Shown: piece after piece, positions 34,327 through 41,161 of the stretch
How positions within the stretch are numbered: the stretch's first letter is position 1
Layout of the letters: each line of letters begins with the position of its first letter
DNA from: Intrasporangium calvum
Lineage (GTDB): Bacteria; Actinomycetota; Actinomycetes; Actinomycetales; Dermatophilaceae
Direction: 5' to 3'
NCBI RefSeq assembly: GCF_028446585.1
Contig: NZ_JAPFQL010000017.1
Coordinates: 1-41,161 of the forward strand
Length of the DNA stretch: 41,161 bases
Made by a program: the position numbers and the translations under genes
Notes under the pieces: generated by a model
Told to the model about the DNA's origin: nothing
The model's database searches: none
Seen by the model: only the letters and a program-made list of their open reading frames with translations

Positions 34327-35064
34327 ATGCCCACCGTCGTCTGGATCCTGCTCGGCCTCGTCGTCCTCCTCGTCATCTGGGGCGTCACCGCCTACAACGG
34401 CCTCATCGCGCTGCGCAACAAGGTGGAGGAGGGGTGGCGCCAGATCGACGTCGAGCTCAAGCGCCGCCACGACCTCATCCCCAACCTCGTCGAGACGGTC
34501 AAGGGCTACGCCACCCACGAGCGGGCCACGCTCGAGGAGGTCATGCGAGCCCGGTCCGCTGCGATGGCAGGCGGCCAGACCCCGGCGCAGGCCGCGCAGT
34601 CCGAGGGGATGCTGAGCCAGGCGCTCGGCCGGCTCATCGCGGTCAGCGAGGCCTACCCCGACCTCAAGGCCAACCAGAACTTCCAAGCCCTGCAGACCGA
34701 GCTGACCAGCACCGAGGACCGCATCGCCAGCTCGCGGCGCTACTACAACGCCCTCGTGCGCGACCTCAACACCAAGGTCGAGTCGGTGCCCACGAACTTC
34801 ATCGCGAACGCCGCCGGCATCAAGCGGGCCGAGTACTTCGAGACGTCCGCGGTGGAGGCCCAGGTGCCCAACGTCAGCTTCGGCAACCAGGCGCCGGGCA
34901 CCTTCGGCGGGGCTCCCACGCCGCCCATCGTCGGCGGCCCCTCGACCCAGCCGGGCGCCGTGAGCGGGCCGAGCACGCAGCCGGGCCAGAGCCAGAGCGC
35001 CAGCGGACTGCCGCAGGCCCAGGCACCGGACCCCACCGTGGACCGCCACAGCCCGGACGAGTGA
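34327..35064 (+). CDS. lemA: LemA family protein
   Basis: A 245-residue membrane-anchored protein with one N-terminal helix (~3-22, VVWILLGLVVLLVIWGVTAY) followed by the long four-helix LemA domain: NGLIALRNKVEEGWRQIDVELKRRHDLIPNLVETVKGY, ATLEEVMRARS, FQALQTELTSTEDRIASSRRYYN. The conserved end VPTNFIANAAGIKRAEYFE is followed by a low-complexity tail rich in Pro, Gln, Gly and Ser, likely extracytoplasmic or flexible. Family function is poorly known. Six bases separate it from the next gene, so both are one operon. Confidence 0.93.
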   Translation: MPTVVWILLGLVVLLVIWGVTAYNGLIALRNKVEEGWRQIDVELKRRHDLIPNLVETVKGYATHERATLEEVMRARSAAMAGGQTPAQAAQSEGMLSQALGRLIAVSEAYPDLKANQNFQALQTELTSTEDRIASSRRYYNALVRDLNTKVESVPTNFIANAAGIKRAEYFETSAVEAQVPNVSFGNQAPGTFGGAPTPPIVGGPSTQPGAVSGPSTQPGQSQSASGLPQAQAPDPTVDRHSPDE

Positions 35065-35070
35065 TCCGGC

Positions 35071-36123
35071 GTGGTCCGGCGTTTCACCGTCCCCGGCATC
35101 GACGAGGTCGCCAGTAGGCTCCCGGTCGACCGGCTGCGGCCCCCCGTCACCATCCCGATCAAGCGACCGCCGGGCCTCCCGCCGAAGCTGCCACCCTGGT
35201 TCTTCCGCGAGATCGCCTACTTCTCCTACGCGATCCCCACGACCGGCCCCGTGGACGGTGAGACCACCGCACAGGAGGACATCTTCACCGTGTCGGTGCT
35301 GACCGGGACGGTGCGACGGATCACCGACGACCGGTCCCTGCCCGAGATGAAGAGCGACCGTGATCCGGCGTGGTCACCGTCGCACACCACACTCGCGATC
35401 CACACGGCGTCCGGGGGCGAGCCGTCCCGGATCGCCATCCTCGACCGGGCCACGGGAGCGGTCCTCCAGAACCTCGTCCCCGGGCACAGCCCCGAGTGGC
35501 TGGACGATGACACGATCCTCTATCTGGACATCGTCGACCCCGGGACCGAGATCGCCCGGGCCGACGTGTTCTGCGTCGATACCGCGACCGTCACGGTCAC
35601 CCGGATCACGGACGTGGGCGTGGGCGGATCGGTCGGCAGCCTCTCGTGGCACCCCAGTGCCGGCCTCGCCGTGGGCTACGCGGAAGAGTCCGGTCCGAGC
35701 CCGCGCTACTCCGTCGCGGTCATCCCGGCGGCCGCGGTGGGAATGGCTCGGTCGAGCGGCACGCCCGTGGCTCGAGCCGGCTTCACCTTCGTGACGCCGG
35801 CCGAGACCCGGGCCGCGACTCCGGACTGGTCGCCCAGCGGGGACCGGATCGCCGTGTCGACGTGGACCGACGGCTCCCCGAGCCGGGTGGGGATCCTCAC
35901 TGTCGCCACGTCCTCGCTCGACCTCGTCCCCGGACCCGGCCCGAGCGAGCCGACGCTCAACGACTACGGGCCGGTGTTCTCCCGGGACGGGCGGCTGCTC
36001 GCCTTCACCCGGGGCCAGGAGGACGAGTGGTCCGAGATCTGGCTCCACACCATCGCGTCCGGCCACAACCGACAGCTCACCGATGACGGGCGCACCCGCT
36101 TCAAGGGGTCCCTCGACTGGTGA
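35071..36123 (+). CDS. TolB/PD40-type beta-propeller protein
   Basis: A 350-residue protein without signal peptide or clear membrane helix. It has several PD40-type blades: SDRDPAWSPSHTTLAIHT, HSPEWLDDDTILYLD, AATPDWSPSGDRIAVST, NDYGPVFSRDGRLLAFTRG and a last blade with EIWLHTIASGHNRQLTDDG. These WSPxGxxIA signatures mark a TolB-like propeller used for protein or ligand contacts. GTG starts 6 bases after lemA; a partner of LemA is possible but unproven. It converges with the DedA gene, 7 bases away. Confidence 0.85.
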   Translation: MVRRFTVPGIDEVASRLPVDRLRPPVTIPIKRPPGLPPKLPPWFFREIAYFSYAIPTTGPVDGETTAQEDIFTVSVLTGTVRRITDDRSLPEMKSDRDPAWSPSHTTLAIHTASGGEPSRIAILDRATGAVLQNLVPGHSPEWLDDDTILYLDIVDPGTEIARADVFCVDTATVTVTRITDVGVGGSVGSLSWHPSAGLAVGYAEESGPSPRYSVAVIPAAAVGMARSSGTPVARAGFTFVTPAETRAATPDWSPSGDRIAVSTWTDGSPSRVGILTVATSSLDLVPGPGPSEPTLNDYGPVFSRDGRLLAFTRGQEDEWSEIWLHTIASGHNRQLTDDGRTRFKGSLDW

Positions 36124-36130
36124 CGGTGGC

Positions 36131-36841
36131 TCAGCCGCGCCTTCCCTCGTCGCCGTCGACGACCTCCTCGACGATCTCCTCGGCGGCCTCGCCGAGCTCG
36201 CGGGCGATCGCGTTGGCCTGACGGCGGTGCTTGACGTATTCGAACACCACGGGGAGCACCGAGACGCCCACGATGAGCAGGATGGCCAGCTCCAGGCTGT
36301 CCTGCAGCGCCGGGAAGGACTTGCCGAGGAAATAGCCGACGAGCGTCAGGCCGGCGGCCCAGAGCACGGCACCCACCGCACTCCACGTGAAGAACCGGCG
36401 CCGGTCCATGCGGCTCACGCCGGCGACCACCGTGATGAAGGTCCGCACGATGGGCACGAACCGGCCGATGACGAGCGCCTTGTTGCCGTGCTTGTCGAAG
36501 AACGCCGTCGTCTGGTCGAAGTACTTCTTCTTGAGGATCCGTCCGTCCCGCTCGTAGAGCGGCGTGCCGATCGCGCGTCCGATCTCGTAGCCGACGACGT
36601 TCCCCGCGAACGCGGCGACGCAGAGGGCGACCAGGGCGACGCCGAGGTTGACGTGGACCTGTCCCGTCGCGATGAAGAGGCCGACGGCGAAGAGCAGGGA
36701 GTCGCCGGGCAGGATGGGGAAGAGCAGGCCGCATTCGACGAAGACGATGGCGAGCGAGATCCAGAAGAAGGCCTCGCCGTACTGGGCGAGCAGGTAGGCG
36801 GGGTCCATCCAGTCGGGGCCCAGGGTAGCGACGGCATGCAT
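36131..36841 (-). CDS. DedA family membrane protein
   Basis: A 236-residue polytopic protein of the DedA/SNARE-associated family, whose members are undecaprenyl-phosphate or phospholipid flippases. Markers are FVECGLLFPILPGDSLLF, GNVVGYEIGRAIG, FFDKHGNKALVIGRFVPIVRTFITVVAGVSRM and the last helices VGYFLGKSF and ILLIVGVSVLPVV. The C-terminus is acidic (EEIVEEVVDGDE). ATG at 36841 is chosen because a -10 box lies 7 bases upstream; GTG at 36847 would put the start almost on that box. Confidence 0.93.
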   Translation of the reverse strand: MHAVATLGPDWMDPAYLLAQYGEAFFWISLAIVFVECGLLFPILPGDSLLFAVGLFIATGQVHVNLGVALVALCVAAFAGNVVGYEIGRAIGTPLYERDGRILKKKYFDQTTAFFDKHGNKALVIGRFVPIVRTFITVVAGVSRMDRRRFFTWSAVGAVLWAAGLTLVGYFLGKSFPALQDSLELAILLIVGVSVLPVVFEYVKHRRQANAIARELGEAAEEIVEEVVDGDEGRRG

Positions 36842-36848
36842 GGGCACA

Positions 36849-36854
36849 AGGGTA
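36849..36854 (-). promoter_or_regulatory. -10 box of the DedA gene, leaderless
   Basis: TACCCT on the minus strand, 7 bases before the ATG at 36841. Confidence 0.45.
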
Positions 36855-36906
36855 CGGTGCGACGCCGGAGGCCCCGACCATGCCGAGGCCCCCGCGGCTG
36901 ACCACC

Positions 36907-36912
36907 TAGCCT
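36907..36912 (+). promoter_or_regulatory. -10 box of the rRNA methyltransferase gene, leaderless
   Basis: TAGCCT, 6 bases before the GTG at 36919; no Shine-Dalgarno sequence. Confidence 0.5.
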
Positions 36913-36918
36913 GTCGTC

Positions 36919-37545
36919 GTGACCGAGGATCGAGAGCACGACGTCGGGGTCGGCCCCTGGGTGGGCCCGTGGCCGGAGGGCGACCACTGGGACCCTGAGC
37001 TGCTCGAGCAGGGCGACCGCCGCAACGTCGTGGACGCCTATCGCTACTGGCGGCACGAGGCGATCGTCGCCGACCTCGACACGCGGCGACACGAGTTCCA
37101 CGTCGCGGTCGAGAACTGGGGCCACGACTTCAACATCGGCTCGGTGATCCGCACCGCCAATGCGTTCAACGCACGCGCCTTCCACATCGTCGGGAGACGC
37201 CGGTGGAACCGGCGCGGCGCCATGGTGACGGACCGCTACCAGCACGAGCACCACCACGCCGACGCCGTGGCCTTCGCCGAGTGGGCCCGTCGTGAGGATC
37301 TGGCCGTTGTCGGCATCGACAACCTCCCCGGCTCGGTTTCGCTCGAGACCTACGACCTGCCGCGGCGGTGCGTCCTCGTCTTCGGCCAGGAGGGGCCGGG
37401 TCTCTCGGCGTCCATGCGGGCCGAGTGCGAGGTGGTGCTGCACATCGAGCAGTTCGGTTCGACCCGCTCGATCAATGCTGGCGCTGCTGCTGCGATCGCG
37501 ATGCACGCCTGGGTGCGTCGTCACATCTTCGGCCAGCAGCCCTGA
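36919..37545 (+). CDS. SpoU/TrmH-family RNA methyltransferase
   Basis: A 208-residue SPOUT 2'-O-methyltransferase using S-adenosylmethionine. The three SpoU motifs are present: VENWGHDFNIGSVIRTANAF (motif 1, with Asn and Arg), VLVFGQEGPGLSASM (motif 2) and HIEQFGSTRSINAGAAAAIAMHAW (motif 3). It lacks the N-terminal substrate-binding domain of 23S rRNA methyltransferases, but has about 45 extra residues in front. Target could be tRNA G18 or rRNA; not resolvable here. Confidence 0.9.
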   Translation: MTEDREHDVGVGPWVGPWPEGDHWDPELLEQGDRRNVVDAYRYWRHEAIVADLDTRRHEFHVAVENWGHDFNIGSVIRTANAFNARAFHIVGRRRWNRRGAMVTDRYQHEHHHADAVAFAEWARREDLAVVGIDNLPGSVSLETYDLPRRCVLVFGQEGPGLSASMRAECEVVLHIEQFGSTRSINAGAAAAIAMHAWVRRHIFGQQP

Positions 37546-37553
37546 CCCCTCAA

Positions 37554-37626
37554 CGCAACACGCCCGGCGCCCCGGAACTCACCGTGTTGCAGCAGGGGTG
37601 AGTTGCGAGGCGCCGGGCGTGTTGCG
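37554..37626. terminator. Nested hairpin between convergent genes
   Basis: Perfect 18-bp arms at 37554-37571 and 37609-37626, with an inner stem AACTCACC (37576-37583) / GGTGAGTT (37597-37604). It starts 8 bases after the methyltransferase stop and ends 11 bases before the protease gene's stop, so it can serve both. Confidence 0.8.
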
Positions 37627-37637
37627 GGGGTAGCGGG

Positions 37638-38459
37638 TCAGTTGCCGTAGAGCGCCCGCGCGCCGGCGGCGTCGGAGGACGTCATGGACAGGTCGCTGGA
37701 CGTGCCGTTGCACTGCGGGTAGTGCATGATCGACGCCGAGTCGTAGGGCGTCAGGGGGCGCCAGTTGTTGTCCTCGAAGCACGTCCCGGACTCCGGCCGC
37801 GTGTGCTCGTGCCGGAAACCAAGGGTGTGGCCCAGCTCGTGGCCCATGATGTTGGCCGGCGTCCACGATCCCGCGGTCCAGATGGAGTCGTCGACGAGGA
37901 CGTTGCGCGACCGCTTCGGCGTGCTCGGGAAGAACGCGCGGGCGATGTACTGCGTCGTCTGCACGGGCTCGACGGAGAACACGACGTTGTTGTTGCGCGT
38001 CGTGCAGGCGCCGTCCTGGCTCGGGACGTAGACGTAGTTGATGGCGGAAGAGGCGTTCTCCCACAACGCGGTGCCGGCCTGCATGGCGGCCACCACATCG
38101 GCGTGCCGCGAGCCGAACTTCGTGCTGACGCAGTAGGTGAGGTTGCCGACCTGGGCCTGCGACCACTTGTCGTCCCGGCCCTGGACCGTGTTGACGATGA
38201 GGCCGTCCTCGTCGATGTGCCGCGGCGTGGCCAGCATGTCGTCGTAGAACTGGCGCAGCTCACCGTCGCTGTCCATTGCCTCGTCACCGTTGACGACGTA
38301 GACCTGCCCGTCGTGGTAGGTCTCGTCGACGAACTCGCGGTACGTCGGGATCGAGCCGGTCTCGTCGGCGAGGGGTGCGGCGGTCGCGCTGACGGCTCCG
38401 CCGACGGCGAACGCGGCGGCGACGGCGACCGTCAGAGTCCGGGTGGTGTTGACGCGCAT
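37638..38459 (-). CDS. Secreted metzincin zinc protease
   Basis: The 273-residue precursor has a signal peptide (TVAVAAAFAVGGAVSATAA, cleavage near residue 28), a propeptide-like region to about 105, and a catalytic domain with HELGHTLGFRHEH (H207, E208, H211, H217: HExxHxxGxxH) and a Met-turn SIMHYPQC. Four cysteines in the mature part could make two disulphides. It is most like the M12/astacin-like or matrixin-type peptidases of actinobacteria. AGGAG lies 11 bases before the ATG. The gap 38460-38710 holds an A/T-richer patch near 38554-38577 and the dodecin promoter. Confidence 0.9.
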   Translation of the reverse strand: MRVNTTRTLTVAVAAAFAVGGAVSATAAPLADETGSIPTYREFVDETYHDGQVYVVNGDEAMDSDGELRQFYDDMLATPRHIDEDGLIVNTVQGRDDKWSQAQVGNLTYCVSTKFGSRHADVVAAMQAGTALWENASSAINYVYVPSQDGACTTRNNNVVFSVEPVQTTQYIARAFFPSTPKRSRNVLVDDSIWTAGSWTPANIMGHELGHTLGFRHEHTRPESGTCFEDNNWRPLTPYDSASIMHYPQCNGTSSDLSMTSSDAAGARALYGN

Positions 38460-38633
38460 GGGCTGTTTCGCTCCTGGGGTAAAGGATGCCGACCAAGGGT
38501 GTGGCGGCCAGTGGGCAACGCTAGAAGCGACGGCGGCCCAAGACTTTCCGGTGTTTCTCCGATTTCCTTAAAGATCCGTCAGCGTGACGTCAGGAGTTGG
38601 TAAAGACGGTGCCTCGAGGTGCCGCGCGGGGCG

Positions 38634-38662
38634 TTGACCGGGCTCCCGATGCCGTCGACGAT
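38634..38662 (+). promoter_or_regulatory. Candidate promoter of the dodecin gene
   Basis: TTGACC (38634-38639), a 17-base spacer and GACGAT (38657-38662). A leader of about 40 bases with GGAGAGGA then precedes the ATG. Confidence 0.45.
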
Positions 38663-38710
38663 GGAGGTCCAGCCGACACGGACGTCGGCGCCGACGGAGA
38701 GGACCCGATC

Positions 38711-38920
38711 ATGGCGGCACACACCTACGGCATCAGCGAGATCGTCGGCACGTCAGAGAGCTCGATCGACGACGCCATCGCGGGGGCCATCGCTCGCGCC
38801 AACAAGACGATGCGTGGGTTGGACTGGTTCGAGGTCGTCAACGTCCGGGGGCACTTGGAGGACGGCCGGATCGCCCACTACCAGGTCACGGTCAAGGTCG
38901 GTTTCCGTATCGAGGACTGA
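38711..38920 (+). CDS. Dodecin
   Basis: A 69-residue protein with the dodecin fold, which forms hollow dodecamers that store flavin or CoA. Markers are YGISEIVGTSESSIDDAIAGAIARANKTMRGLDWFEVVNVRGHLEDGRIAHYQVTVKVGFRIE; the Trp (W45 region, LDWFEV) stacks the flavin and the length is normal. GGAGAGGA lies 7 bases before ATG. The frame is open 38 codons upstream, but that part is not dodecin-like. Its last 29 bases overlap the 3' end of the convergent nuclease/helicase gene. Confidence 0.95.
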   Translation: MAAHTYGISEIVGTSESSIDDAIAGAIARANKTMRGLDWFEVVNVRGHLEDGRIAHYQVTVKVGFRIED

Positions 38921-41161
38921 GGCTCTGCCCGCTCTCCACGAGGGCGAGGAAGCCCCCCAGCTCGAGCAGCTCGGGGACAGTGCGCGGCAGGTAGTGGGTG
39001 AGCTCGGGGGAGTGGATCACCACGGCCAACCACTTGGCCCGTGAGACGGCGACGTTGAGCCGGTTGCGGTTGAGGAGGAAGCCCATCCCCCGGGCCGCTT
39101 CCTTGGGAGACGATGCCGCCAGCGAGACGATGGTGACGGGCGCCTGCTGCCCTTGGAACTTGTCGACGGTGCCCACCCGGACACCCTGGTGTCCTCGAGC
39201 GGCGAGGGTCTGTCGGATCAGGGCGACCTGGGCGTTGTAGGGCGCCACGACGAGGATGTCGCGTTGGCCCGACGGCCGGGTCGCCCCGTCCTCCGTCCAC
39301 GGGGTGCCGAGGAGACGGTCGACCTGGTCAGCGACGGCGTCGGCCTCCTCTGCGGACCTCGTGCGGTTCCCGCTGTGCGGCACGTGGAGCACGGCCACAC
39401 CGGGCGAGACGCCGGCCAGCTCGCGGCTCGGGGCGCTCGAGGTCAGGCGACCCTCGTAGGAGAGGTGGGAGACGGGCGCGCACACCTGCTCGCACATGCG
39501 GTGCGATGTCGCGAGGAAGTACCCGAGTTCGGCTGGGAGGGTGCGGTGCTCGCCCATCAGCCAGCCGAGTGCCGACTCGTTCACCGGCTCGGGGTGCCGG
39601 CCCTGGGAGACCTGTGGCAGCTGCTGCGGGTCGCCGAGGAGGAGCAGGTTGCGCCCGGCGGTGCTCACGGCGACGGTGTTGGCGAGGGAGAACTGGCCGG
39701 CCTCGTCGACGACGACGAGGTCGAAGGCGCCGGCGAGCGTCTCGGCAGTGAACGTCCACGCGGTGCCGCCGAGCACGCAGCCACGGCCGTGCGTGCGGTG
39801 CTCGGCAACCCAGGCGGCCCGGCCGGCCCCGGTGTTGGTCACGTCGACCCAGGGCTGGCGGTCCGACTTGCGGCTGCTCTTGCCGACCACTGAGGGCTCG
39901 AGCCCGTGCTCCACGATCCCGTCGAGGAGGTGCTCCACCACGGCGTGGGACTGGGCCACCACGGCAACGCGCCAGTGGTGCCGTCGGACGAGGTCACGGA
40001 TCACCTGGGCCGCGGTCCACGACTTGCCACTGCCGGGAGGCCCTTGGATGGCGAGATAGGACCCGTCGAGCAGCAGGGCCGCCCGGGTGACGACGTCGAC
40101 GGGGTCGTCATCGACGCCCAGTGGCGGCAGCGCGGCACCGCCCGACAGCCGTGGGGGACGGGCCGTCAGCAGGTCCCACGCGGCGTGGACCGGGTCGTCG
40201 GCCGAGACGAGGGCGGCGTCGGCGCAGCGATGCAGCGCCTGCTCGATGACCTTGGTCGGCACGGAGGTGGGGGTCAGCGCCACCGGCAGCACGGTGCATT
40301 CCTCGCCCGGGCCGCACGTCTCCTCGACCTCGAGAACGCCGGGGTCGTCGAGGTCCGGCACGAAGACGGTGAGCTCTCTTGTCTGCCAGGCGTACTGGTC
40401 GTGCCCTTGCATCCCCGGTGGCGCGGGCAGCGCATAGGCGGCATAGGCGGTCGGGGGCGTGGCGCTGCCCGGCCCCCACGCGCCCGTCAGGCGCACGGTG
40501 CGGCGCGGATTGCGCTGCCGACCTGTGGTGGCCCAGTCGCGCACGATCTCGCCACCGCTGACGACGAAGATGTCGCGGTTCTCGCCCCACTCGGCGACGT
40601 CGGTGTTGAGCCGGCTGAAGTGGTCCCACCAGAAGGGCAGGTCCTCGCGCCGGTGGTAGCCGACGGAGGCACCGAGGAGGCGCCACGCCCGTGCCGACTC
40701 GGGGCCGGTCCCGGCCCGCTCGTCGAGCGCGGCCGTGAGGCGCGCTCGCTCGAGCGCCAGCGGTGACTCGGACGACCCGGCATCGTCCGCCTCGCCGTCA
40801 CTCACTGCGCCGGCGGGGACGCCCACCTCGTCGAGCAGCCAGTCGCGCAGCCGCTGCGTGGAGAGGCAGTCGTAGGCGTTGTACTCCTCGAGCTCCTTGA
40901 GCCGTCTGGAGGCCGACTCCTCGTCGCCGTGCTCGCGGTCCAGCCGGAAGAGGTGGTACTCGGCGATGGAGACGTCACCCTTCTGCACGTCTCCCGCGCG
41001 CAGCTCCTCACCCATGTAGAGCGGCTCGAGCTTCTTGATGGAGTAGGAGGGCTGGGAGACGACCACGGCGCGGCGCACCACGGAGTAGAGGTCGACGAAG
41101 ACCCTGCTCCGGAGCAGGTCGTCGAGCTCGGCCTCGAGCAGGCCGTAACGACCCGCCAGAC
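38892..41161 (-). CDS. TM0106-type RecB nuclease/superfamily 1 helicase, 5' end outside the window
   Basis: The frame is open to the right edge, so at least 755 C-terminal residues are seen. Near the edge FVDLYSVVRRAVVVSQPSYSIKKLEPLY and DCLSTQRLRDWLL match the TM0106-family RecB-like nuclease. The helicase part has Walker A GPPGSGKSW, motif II VVVDEAGQFS, motif III LLLGDPQQLPQVSQG, the VDKFQGQQAPVTIVSL motif V and RNRLNVAVSRAKW motif VI of UvrD/Dna2/SMUBP-like helicases. Nuclease and helicase in one chain would process nucleic acid ends; the precise role is unknown. The gene ends inside the dodecin gene by 29 bases. Confidence 0.9.
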   Translation of the reverse strand, partial: LAGRYGLLEAELDDLLRSRVFVDLYSVVRRAVVVSQPSYSIKKLEPLYMGEELRAGDVQKGDVSIAEYHLFRLDREHGDEESASRRLKELEEYNAYDCLSTQRLRDWLLDEVGVPAGAVSDGEADDAGSSESPLALERARLTAALDERAGTGPESARAWRLLGASVGYHRREDLPFWWDHFSRLNTDVAEWGENRDIFVVSGGEIVRDWATTGRQRNPRRTVRLTGAWGPGSATPPTAYAAYALPAPPGMQGHDQYAWQTRELTVFVPDLDDPGVLEVEETCGPGEECTVLPVALTPTSVPTKVIEQALHRCADAALVSADDPVHAAWDLLTARPPRLSGGAALPPLGVDDDPVDVVTRAALLLDGSYLAIQGPPGSGKSWTAAQVIRDLVRRHHWRVAVVAQSHAVVEHLLDGIVEHGLEPSVVGKSSRKSDRQPWVDVTNTGAGRAAWVAEHRTHGRGCVLGGTAWTFTAETLAGAFDLVVVDEAGQFSLANTVAVSTAGRNLLLLGDPQQLPQVSQGRHPEPVNESALGWLMGEHRTLPAELGYFLATSHRMCEQVCAPVSHLSYEGRLTSSAPSRELAGVSPGVAVLHVPHSGNRTRSAEEADAVADQVDRLLGTPWTEDGATRPSGQRDILVVAPYNAQVALIRQTLAARGHQGVRVGTVDKFQGQQAPVTIVSLAASSPKEAARGMGFLLNRNRLNVAVSRAKWLAVVIHSPELTHYLPRTVPELLELGGFLALVESGQSLSPRYGNRP

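Noticed and set aside
35062-35374. Direct repeat TGATCCGGCGTGGT at 35062 and near 35361
   Set aside because: Fourteen bases, one copy in the start region and one in coding sequence; likely chance in GC-rich DNA.

Overview
This is a very GC-rich window, dense with genes, from an actinobacterium. Start codons are often GTG, and several genes seem to be read from leaderless transcripts with a TAnnnT -10 box 6-8 bases before the start codon. A HAIR (HspR) operator lies in front of clpB, and there are BTAD-type regulator, LprG/P55-like and AbiEi-DUF559 genes. The content suggests Micrococcales, perhaps Intrasporangiaceae. That placement is inferred from gene content; no rRNA or tRNA gene is present to test it.

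Positions 1-18634 form a cell-surface polysaccharide locus. wecB (+) faces a minus-strand operon whose genes mostly overlap: TPR-like/GT4 glycosyltransferase, UDP-sugar dehydrogenase, ABC-2 permease, ABC ATPase, GT4, wecC. WecB and WecC together would make UDP-ManNAcA, and the ABC pair (Wzm/Wzt or TagGH type) would export a finished lipid-linked polymer. A second cluster follows: a CgeB-like/GT2 fusion and an OafA-type acyltransferase on +, then a polytopic membrane protein, a TPR-like/GT4 fusion and a GT2 protein on -. A ManNAcA-containing wall polymer of the teichuronic-acid kind is a reasonable guess.

Positions 18635-26353 hold clpB with a HAIR operator and a strong terminator, then a divergent pair. 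One member is a small secreted or membrane-anchored protein. The other is a 1365-residue BTAD-STAND-transmembrane-beta-propeller regulator. Its promoter carries three GGTAWCAG direct repeats spaced by 22 and 11 bp, the geometry expected of a SARP/BTAD operator, and its transcript looks leaderless.

Positions 26354-38459 are mixed: a coiled-coil membrane protein; an LppX/LprG-type lipoprotein followed by an MFS transporter (the LprG-P55 arrangement); an AbiEi-DUF559 gene of atypical codon use inside a 1.19-kb unit bracketed by 16-bp inverted repeats; exonuclease III; an alpha/beta hydrolase; an SDR; pyrE; a DUF1905 protein; lemA with a beta-propeller partner; a DedA protein; an rRNA methyltransferase; and a secreted metzincin protease. 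Positions 38711-41161 hold dodecin and the 3' part of a TM0106-type RecB nuclease/helicase that runs off the right edge.

A dispersed repeat with core GAGCCCAGCGGCATACGG occurs five times, in gaps or at gene ends and twice as an inverted pair. In front of pyrE it appears to supply the -10 box. Other palindromes sit in frame inside coding sequence (MFS transporter) or between convergent genes. No tRNA, rRNA, CRISPR array or transposase gene was found.
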